DNA of 64,000 bases from Portulaca oleracea (Eukaryota; Streptophyta; Magnoliopsida; Caryophyllales; Portulacaceae). The notes under the pieces are model-generated. The model was given only the letters and a program-made list of their open reading frames with translations. It did no database searches and was not told where the DNA came from. Positions 60,201 to 64,000 of the stretch are shown in pieces. Position 1 is the first letter of the stretch; the number at the start of each line of letters is the position of its first letter. The stretch is from positions 16,710,341-16,774,340 of the forward strand of contig CM055889.1 in the NCBI GenBank assembly GCA_029582165.1. The letters are read 5' to 3'. Both the position numbers and the translations under genes were made by a program.

Positions 60201-61686
60201 ACATCAGGGAAAGACAAATTTTAAGTTAGTGCAGCTATGCATTACCTTCACTCTTGTAACAAGACAAGAGAAAACTGCATAATGAAGAGGACAGGTTGCA
60301 CAAAGATTTCCCCCCTGGAGCATTAGACAATTCCTGCAGAGCACTGAACATGCCAACTCTCTGGTAAGGAAACTGCAATCTTCCTTCAGAGCCTGTCGAT
60401 GGAAAATGCTTTCAATGTCTAAATAAATGAATGCATAAACACATAAAAACTTAACATTCTTATCTGATTTAGATGCCCCGAGTACAAGAAAACATAAAAT
60501 GAAGAAACTAAAGCAAAACCACCTCTCAAAATCCATTATGGAACCACATAAGAGTAAAACCGTACCTCCAATTAAAGCTTTTATAGTGTTAAACATTGAC
60601 TCAACAAGATCTGGATTACTTGATTTTTCACTCAAACATCGTACAATTGCCAAAGCTCCAAGCCTTCTTCCTTCATCAGCATGACGAGCTTGGGATAGAA
60701 CCACCGGAAGGATTTCCATTGTATACTTACTTAAATCAATACTTACTGCTTTCATAAGAATCTCAACCAGTTCCAAAGCAATTTCAGGATTACGTTTCAA
60801 CATCTTAACACAAGAAGGAACCACAACATTTCCAAATTCTTCATGTGTTAGACAGGAGAAAAGTGGACGAAAGGCTTCACTGAGGCTCTTTGCTGGTTTC
60901 TCTCTTGCATTCAAAACAACTTTCACATATAAATCAAGGAACACTGGCTGCAAATACCCCCAAAAAAAAATCTTTTAGTACAATTAAAATCATCACACAA
61001 AGATAACATATATTGCAAGAAGATGACTGGGCCCAAACCTTATACAGTGCAAAGGAAGGATCCTTCTTTGAAAACTCTAGCAACAACCATATAAAATCAG
61101 GATATTCTTTGTAGGGTATCCTTGCATCTTTCAACTCTTCAATGTAAATTTTGTACATATCCTGCGACTGAATATTGTACAAACGAAAACAAAGTTACCA
61201 CGCTATATCATAAAATAAGAATTTGCTTACATTATCAGTAGCAGAACAAAAAGGAATTACAAGGCGACAAATAAATTAAGCTAACAAGGGAAAGAACATG
61301 TTGAACAACCTTAGAAAATAATCTAAAAAACAATCGCTGAGTAGCTCTTCTCTCCCGAAAAGAAGCTTTCAAAACAATATGTAGCAGTGATGCCTGCGCT
61401 GCAATAACCCTTGACACAGCATTCTTTGATATCGAAGGAAACTTGCTCCCAATCAACAGGAATATGGACCATTTCAGAAGCCTGTAGGATCCTACATCTG
61501 AATGACATTTTTGCTGTCTTTCCATTAACTGCACTAGGGAAGCCGCAAAAGTTTTCAAGAATGTAACCTCCCCAAGAGCGCTTAGAATAACGTCGTCCAC
61601 AGCTTTCCTCGATCGAAGATCATCATAGATATATAATGTTTTAAAAATCATATCCACCAATACAGCAGCAAGCTCACCAGACATAT
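24002..61686 (-). CDS. GCN1: GCN1 / ILITYHIA HEAT-repeat protein, 59 exons, 5' end outside window
   Basis: This encodes the plant GCN1 orthologue (ILITYHIA in Arabidopsis), a ribosome-associated HEAT-repeat scaffold. With a GCN20-type ABCF protein it lets uncharged tRNA activate the kinase GCN2, which phosphorylates eIF2-alpha; in plants it also affects immunity and development. I placed 59 exons by splice sites and conserved protein sequence (four partial entries below list them). Their lengths total 7715 nt, giving two phase nucleotides, 2570 codons and a stop, without an internal stop. The known family proteins are about 2600 residues, so only a short N-terminal piece is missing; it must lie above 64000 because nothing between 61687 and 64000 encodes it. 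All donors read as GT except one GC at 40869. The protein ends in an acidic Ser/Asp/Glu tail. Exon edges were read by eye and could be off by a base or two. Confidence 0.96.
26480..27660 (+). mobile_element. Solo LTR in a GCN1 intron, split by a hAT MITE
   Basis: The outer ends read TGTTGA and TCAACA, perfect LTR-type terminal inverted repeats. A promoter-like CACTATAAATAGTGG lies at about 27410-27424. No internal retrotransposon domain is present, so this is a solo LTR (about 665 bp once the nested 508-bp MITE and one copy of its target duplication are set aside). A target duplication is not clear (GAGAC/GAGAT at best). Confidence 0.55.
26643..27150. mobile_element. hAT-type MITE nested in the solo LTR
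   Basis: Ends are TAGACCTGTCAATTCGG and, on the opposite strand, TAGACCTGACAATTTC. A perfect 8-bp target duplication, GGCATAGG, flanks it (26635-26642 and 27151-27158), as for hAT elements. The interior has repeated TTCGGGT/CGGGTCGGGT motifs near both ends around an AT-rich core. There is no coding sequence. Confidence 0.85.
27661..28949. other. Rest of GCN1 intron, with poly(C) tract and unnamed repeat
   Basis: It contains a run of 17 C followed by an (AC)n run (27984-28011) and an 11-G run at 28831-28841. The segment 28440-28810, with repeated GGATCGTAGGATCG-like motifs, resembles 23330-23420. No gene is seen. Confidence 0.5.
30307..41041 (-). CDS. GCN1: GCN1 exons, central eEF3-like HEAT array (partial view)
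   Basis: Exons: 40869-41041, 40012-40089, 39734-39881, 38639-38761, 38493-38549, 38282-38392, 38013-38204, 37765-37938, 36283-36393, 36119-36188, 35866-35944, 33401-33503, 33087-33257, 32844-32966, 32648-32761, 31305-31411, 31116-31167, 30925-31031, 30775-30834, 30573-30687 and 30307-30417. This is the most conserved part of GCN1, related to the HEAT segment of elongation factor eEF3. In the fungal protein it binds the ABCF partner Gcn20. Diagnostic runs include [35 protein letters not shown] and [19 protein letters not shown]. The exon at 40869 uses a GC donor (see findings). Long repeat-filled introns lie at 41042-43879, 38762-39733, 36394-37764, 33504-35865 and 31412-32647. Confidence 0.95.
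31715..32117. mobile_element. Palindrome-rich MITE in a GCN1 intron
   Basis: The motif CTACCATAGTTGAA and its complement recur at 31720-31755, 31895-31930 and 32085-32112, forming short hairpins at both ends and in the interior. The outer ends are inverted repeats of GATTCTACCATAGTTGAA. There is no coding sequence. No clear target duplication was found. Confidence 0.65.
34010..35340 (-). mobile_element. 5'-truncated LINE fragments in a GCN1 intron
   Basis: Minus-strand translation at about 34590-34500 gives [16 protein letters not shown], the zinc-binding C-terminal domain (zf-RVT) that follows reverse transcriptase in plant L1-type LINEs. Near 34930, [13 protein letters not shown] matches the tail after it. 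The order shows two C-terminal pieces, so at least two insertions or a rearrangement. The 3' tail (GGTGTCCTCTCATATATCTT, then TTACTTAC) ends near 34012. It is in the same orientation as GCN1. Confidence 0.65.
35866..36070. repeat. Poly(G) tract beside a GCN1 exon
   Basis: A run of 18 G (36026-36043) preceded by GGGGTT lies 82 bases from the exon at 35866-35944. Another 15-G run is at 35671-35685 after a (GT)n stretch. Confidence 0.8.
37090..37421. mobile_element. MITE with CCATTTGATT ends, copy 1
   Basis: The left end reads GCTCCATTTGATTCTTAGAAA and the right end, on the other strand, GGTTCCATTTGATTTTTGAA. The interior (TTTCCTTCCAAACTTGAGAGG; AACTAGATTAGTGA) is shared with 59205-59530. There is no coding sequence. 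A hAT origin is plausible, but no target duplication was identified. Confidence 0.65.
39177..39435. mobile_element. Stowaway-type MITE in a GCN1 intron
   Basis: Ends are CTACCTCTGTCCCAATTTAT and AAATTGGGACGGAGGTAG with TA on both sides. It is 259 bp and the same family as 20057-20316. Confidence 0.88.
41227..42330 (-). mobile_element. Probable LINE 3' end in a GCN1 intron
   Basis: The minus strand ends in GCATCCTCTTGTTGTCCATT, TTAATATATCTTCTGATTAC and an A-rich tail (41227-41290), the same 3' module as the LINE tail at 34012. Upstream open frames on both strands (for example 41983-42258) have no recognised domain. Confidence 0.45.
42915..43121. mobile_element. Stowaway MITE in a GCN1 intron
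   Basis: This 207-bp element has canonical ends, CTCCCTCCGTCCCAAATTAA and its complement, and TA target duplications (42913-42914 and 43122-43123). The ends differ from the CTACCTC family, so it is a separate Stowaway subfamily. Confidence 0.92.
43880..52788 (-). CDS. GCN1: GCN1 exons, mid-N region including the charged linker (partial view)
   Basis: Exons: 52605-52788, 51047-51124, 49490-49609, 49312-49371, 48655-48738, 48479-48578, 48209-48378, 47491-47793, 47295-47411, 47094-47195, 46863-47012, 45842-46006, 45590-45763, 44275-44397, 44075-44155 and 43880-43996. The two exons at 48479 and 48209 encode a Lys/Glu-rich, low-complexity linker ([19 protein letters not shown]) typical of GCN1 proteins just upstream of the central HEAT array. 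The exons at 45590-47012 carry conserved pieces such as [21 protein letters not shown] and [20 protein letters not shown]. The 303-bp exon at 47491 is the longest of this block. All exon phases agree across the introns. Confidence 0.93.
49433..49458 (+). other. G-quadruplex-type motif in a GCN1 intron
   Basis: Four G runs of 6, 6, 4 and 6 are separated by single A residues on the plus strand, which is the template strand for GCN1. It lies 32 bases from the start of the exon 49490-49609 in plus coordinates, within the downstream intron. Confidence 0.75.
50640..50760 (+). mobile_element. LINE 3' tail, plus orientation
   Basis: GTGTCACTCCTTGGTGTCCG, then ATTAATATGTTTTTTTATTAC, repeats the LINE 3' module seen elsewhere in these introns but on the plus strand. 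The coding part was not identified. Confidence 0.45.
53714..53959. mobile_element. Stowaway-like MITE in a GCN1 intron
   Basis: The left end CTCCCTCCTTCACATTTTAT matches the reverse complement of the right end around 53935-53959 (CTACTTCCTTCCCATTTT). It is AT-rich and non-coding. Confidence 0.65.
54363..61686 (-). CDS. GCN1: GCN1 exons, N-terminal HEAT region (partial view of the GCN1 gene)
   Basis: Exons read from 5' to 3' on the minus strand: 61310-61686, 61039-61161, 60566-60947, 60246-60392, 58197-58381, 57881-58007, 57496-57569, 54789-54865, 54603-54639 and 54363-54526. The first begins in phase 2 just before the residues [11 protein letters not shown], so an upstream exon must supply the true start. 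Recognisable conserved stretches include [41 protein letters not shown] and [13 protein letters not shown]. In yeast Gcn1 the N-terminal part is needed for ribosome association; that role is inferred here. The 2.6-kb intron 54866-57495 contains a LINE and the 1.9-kb intron 58382-60245 contains MITEs. The 37-bp exon at 54603 is the shortest before the terminal region and keeps phase. Confidence 0.93.
55187..56645 (+). mobile_element. Decayed LINE (L1-type) in a GCN1 intron
   Basis: A plus-strand frame (55196-55465) contains [19 protein letters not shown] and then [13 protein letters not shown], the region just before the reverse transcriptase in plant L1 ORF2. Degraded RT sequence follows, including an NNQAPG-like piece at about 55574 and, around 56470-56590, a decayed form of the PTYFLSLF-type motif after RT. 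Stops are frequent. It lies opposite to GCN1 transcription. It is followed by an 18-C run at 56645-56662. Confidence 0.78.
57685..57870 (-). mobile_element. LINE 3' end fragment
   Basis: The minus strand gives [19 protein letters not shown] and ends with TTTATTAATATATATCTTTT, matching the tail of the LINE at 34010-35340. It sits 10-20 bases from the GCN1 exon 57881-58007. Confidence 0.55.
58034..58135 (-). mobile_element. LINE 3' tail
   Basis: The minus strand reads GACACCCCTTTGGTGTCTAT, then TTGATTACGTATAAAA, a LINE-type 3' terminus with A-rich end. It lies in the 189-bp intron between exons 57881-58007 and 58197-58381, about half of which it makes up. Confidence 0.5.
58677..59031. mobile_element. 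Mutator-like MITE, copy 2
   Basis: This 355-bp element is in the intron between exons 58197-58381 and 60246-60392. Ends match copy 1 at 18286 (GGATTTTTGGATCATAATAT and complement). A perfect 9-bp target duplication, TTCAAAGAA, flanks it (58668-58676 and 59032-59040). The long inverted arms would form a strong hairpin in the GCN1 pre-mRNA. Confidence 0.92.
59205..59530. mobile_element. MITE with CCATTTGATT-family interior, copy 2
   Basis: It shares TTTCCTTCCAAATTTGAGAGG and TACTAGATTAGTGAGAAGAG with 37090-37421, and has inverted ends TTGGTTTGGTTCTTAGAAA and TTTTCCAAGAAAGAATGG. It is non-coding. Confidence 0.6.
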
Positions 61687-64000
61687 CTGCAAGGCATTAT
61701 GTACAATCAGCACAACAGTGAGGCACTTCAGGCAAATATAAGTCATTTGTTTGAACATTTGGAAAAGAAAATGTTAGAATATTTGACGTCAAGACCTGAA
61801 ATTTTATGAATAGCATATATCCTGGTAAGAAGCATGACATAATACAGATACATCACCAGCAAACAAAAGACAGAATCAACTCACTTATGTTTACGACTTC
61901 ACTTAGATAGAAATACAAAGTAAGAAACTCGAACTAAGTTCCAGAAGGAAATAAACCACAATACTTAGCACAAACAATCCATATACAAATGCGACTCAAA
62001 TGTACTCATGTGCAGGATTTCCACAAGGACAAGATTACAAAATAAATATATTAGTCAAAATCTAAACTCAAAACAAACAATAAAAGGCAATACAGCTAGA
62101 TTCATTTAAATAGATATTTCAATGATCATGGCATGATTTGCAAGGTGAAAATAAACCATAAATGTAGCAAATTCTGTACCATCACAAAAATTCTAGCATC
62201 AAAATTACGCAATCTGCACAGAAGTCTCAGCACACTAACAATTGAAAATTGGGTAAATCATACATCAGATAAAACGGTGAAAACTAAAATTCAAGATCAA
62301 ATGTATACGGGAACCTGCTTGCCCGCAAAGAATTGATGAAAAGCATCTAAGACTTTCAAACTCAACTTCTAAACACCATGAAAATAATGGCCACAAAAGA
62401 TTATAAAATAAGAATGAATTTTTGTCTGATTGACATATATATATATATATCAAAATCCATTCTGGACTATTCAAGTTTCTAGAAATAAATAACAATCGAA
62501 TATCATGAATCGATGAAGGGTATTTGGGTATGATTCACCATACTCCTAACAAAACAAGCAATAATTGGCAACCTGGTTGTTAAGGTTCAAAATCAGACTA
62601 TCAATATTGCCTCTAACCTCCACCAGCCTATCAAGGATCAAAATGTGACTAACAATTTTGTTAAAGGGCATGCCAGAATTTCTATATGACAAACATCCAT
62701 GTTTACCATTCCAGCTACCACCAAAAGTCCTTCCAAGAAAAAAAAAAATAAGAGACCTTTTTTCTGTAGAACAGCAATGGCACATGCAAAAAGTTCTCAG
62801 CGGGTCAAAATGAGCTAGCTCACAGGTTTATTCTTCTGTATTAAGGGCTTCTAAAATTTGACACAAAGGAATTAATGTCTTCCAACCAAGAAGATAGGAA
62901 AAAAGAACGGCTCTCAATATTCTTCCTTTTTTGTGTTGAATACTATAAAACAAAAGACTCCAACACAAGTTTTCCTTGATGATCTAATTAAAAGGAGACT
63001 TCAATAATACAAGCAAATCCTCCCAGAAATCAGATATTTATTGACTATCCCCCCGTTCTTTGTCTTGACTTCTCTTCCATAATAGTTACGATCATCACAC
63101 AAGTTTGGATCAGTTTTTATGTGCTGCAAAACACCCAGCTACCCACACACACACACACACACACACACTCAGAGAGGGAGGGAGGGAGGGAGGTTGAATC
63201 TCAAAAGCCAAATCACCAATCTTAGAGGGGCACCACTGCACCAGTACCATTCATTGTCATTTATTTCAGGCTTGATATATTCAATTCAGGTCAAAGACTT
63301 CATGATGACAGGGAATAGAAGGTACAAAAGATGGTACCAACTTCATGATGGCGGGGAATAGAAGGTACAAAAAGAAAGATATGTACAAATTCCTATGGTT
63401 GCAATTGTTATATAGGAAGCAAATGATTTGAAGCGATCAGCGTTTGTCATTTCTTGATTTTAAAAGAATTATGAATTCTGCTCTTATCCCCATAAGAAGT
63501 TTAGATATGGGCAAAAATCTCCTCCCCTCAAACATCCCCTCCCCCCCAGGCGGGGCGGGGATTATATATTTATTAGAGGTCTTGACATCAACCACCAAAA
63601 CCAAAAACACAGTTCAATGTGATCACAATTGTTGTTGGGCTCTAGGTGTGAAGATTACTGTATCAGTATTCTGGATAGAATGTGCACAGTTTTAACGAAT
63701 CTCACATATGCCTTCATAAGTATTTTCCAAACATAGTTTCACAAGGATTACCAACACTGATGACACAGATAAGAAATCACATGTGTAACTAAGAGACTAA
63801 TAGAGCATATATAGATAGCATTTCCAGCCTAAATATTATATTATCACTAGGGTACTCCGCACACCTGACCTGATTATTAAGGTACCACTACAGACCAATT
63901 TTAAATATAATCAGTGCCCCCAGCTCTGGGATCTAAACAGTAGCTAAGCATAGGGATGGGTGGGTGTTTCACTTCAGTAACTCGGCACCAGTAGAAGAAA
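61687..64000. other. GCN1 first visible intron, continuing past the right edge
   Basis: No exon for the missing GCN1 N-terminus was found here. It contains a (CA)n microsatellite (about 63142-63169), a GA-rich run after it, an imperfect 43-bp tandem repeat (63297-63376) and a C7/G4 palindrome-like stretch (63535-63560). No other gene is seen. Confidence 0.6.

Noticed and set aside
1..64000. CRISPR array, bacterial operon, or organelle DNA
   Set aside because: No regularly spaced repeats with unique spacers, no operon structure, and no plastid or mitochondrial genes were seen; spliced plant genes and plant transposons dominate.

Overview
This is nuclear DNA of a flowering plant, probably a eudicot. 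It is AT-rich, has short spliced exons in long introns, and carries Copia, LINE, SINE, Cassandra-type, Stowaway, hAT and Mutator-like repeats plus endogenous pararetrovirus remnants. No bacterial or organellar features, CRISPR arrays or tRNA genes were seen. The species cannot be named from the sequence.

Positions 1-18000 are a nested repeat graveyard. A minus-strand Copia remnant (1-2045) abuts the 3' half of an endogenous caulimovirid (2046-5120, plus strand). That copy keeps reverse transcriptase and RNase H, a downstream ORF, a pregenomic promoter with TGACG motifs, a poly(A) signal and an initiator-tRNA primer site. A block holding a broken PARP-like host gene fragment follows (about 5290-6300). 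A second, different caulimovirid (6945-18010, plus strand) is split by three later insertions: a full-length Copia element (8146-13073), a tRNA-type SINE (13182-13431) and a Cassandra-like 5S-containing element (15015-15603). Every viral and retrotransposon frame is broken.

Positions 18000-23600 are intergenic. They hold a Mutator-like MITE with a 9-bp target duplication, Stowaway MITEs, a GC-richer unidentified block, a diverged 235-bp duplication, an (AT)n tract and a perfect 134-bp tandem duplication.

Positions 24002-61686 (minus strand) carry the one real host gene, GCN1/ILITYHIA, the giant HEAT-repeat activator of the GCN2 eIF2-alpha kinase. I could place 59 coding exons ending at a stop codon. 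Their lengths sum to 7715 nt, which closes exactly as two phase nucleotides, 2570 codons and a stop, so the gene looks intact. The exon(s) encoding the extreme N-terminus lie beyond 64000. The introns are swollen by a solo LTR with a hAT MITE inside it, LINE fragments, several MITE families and many long poly(C)/poly(G) tracts.

No new multi-gene system is evident. The most interesting material is the two juxtaposed pararetrovirus lineages with recognisable promoters and the layered, dateable insertions in them; the captured PARP fragment; a GC-AG intron in GCN1; and the repeated homopolymer G/C tracts.
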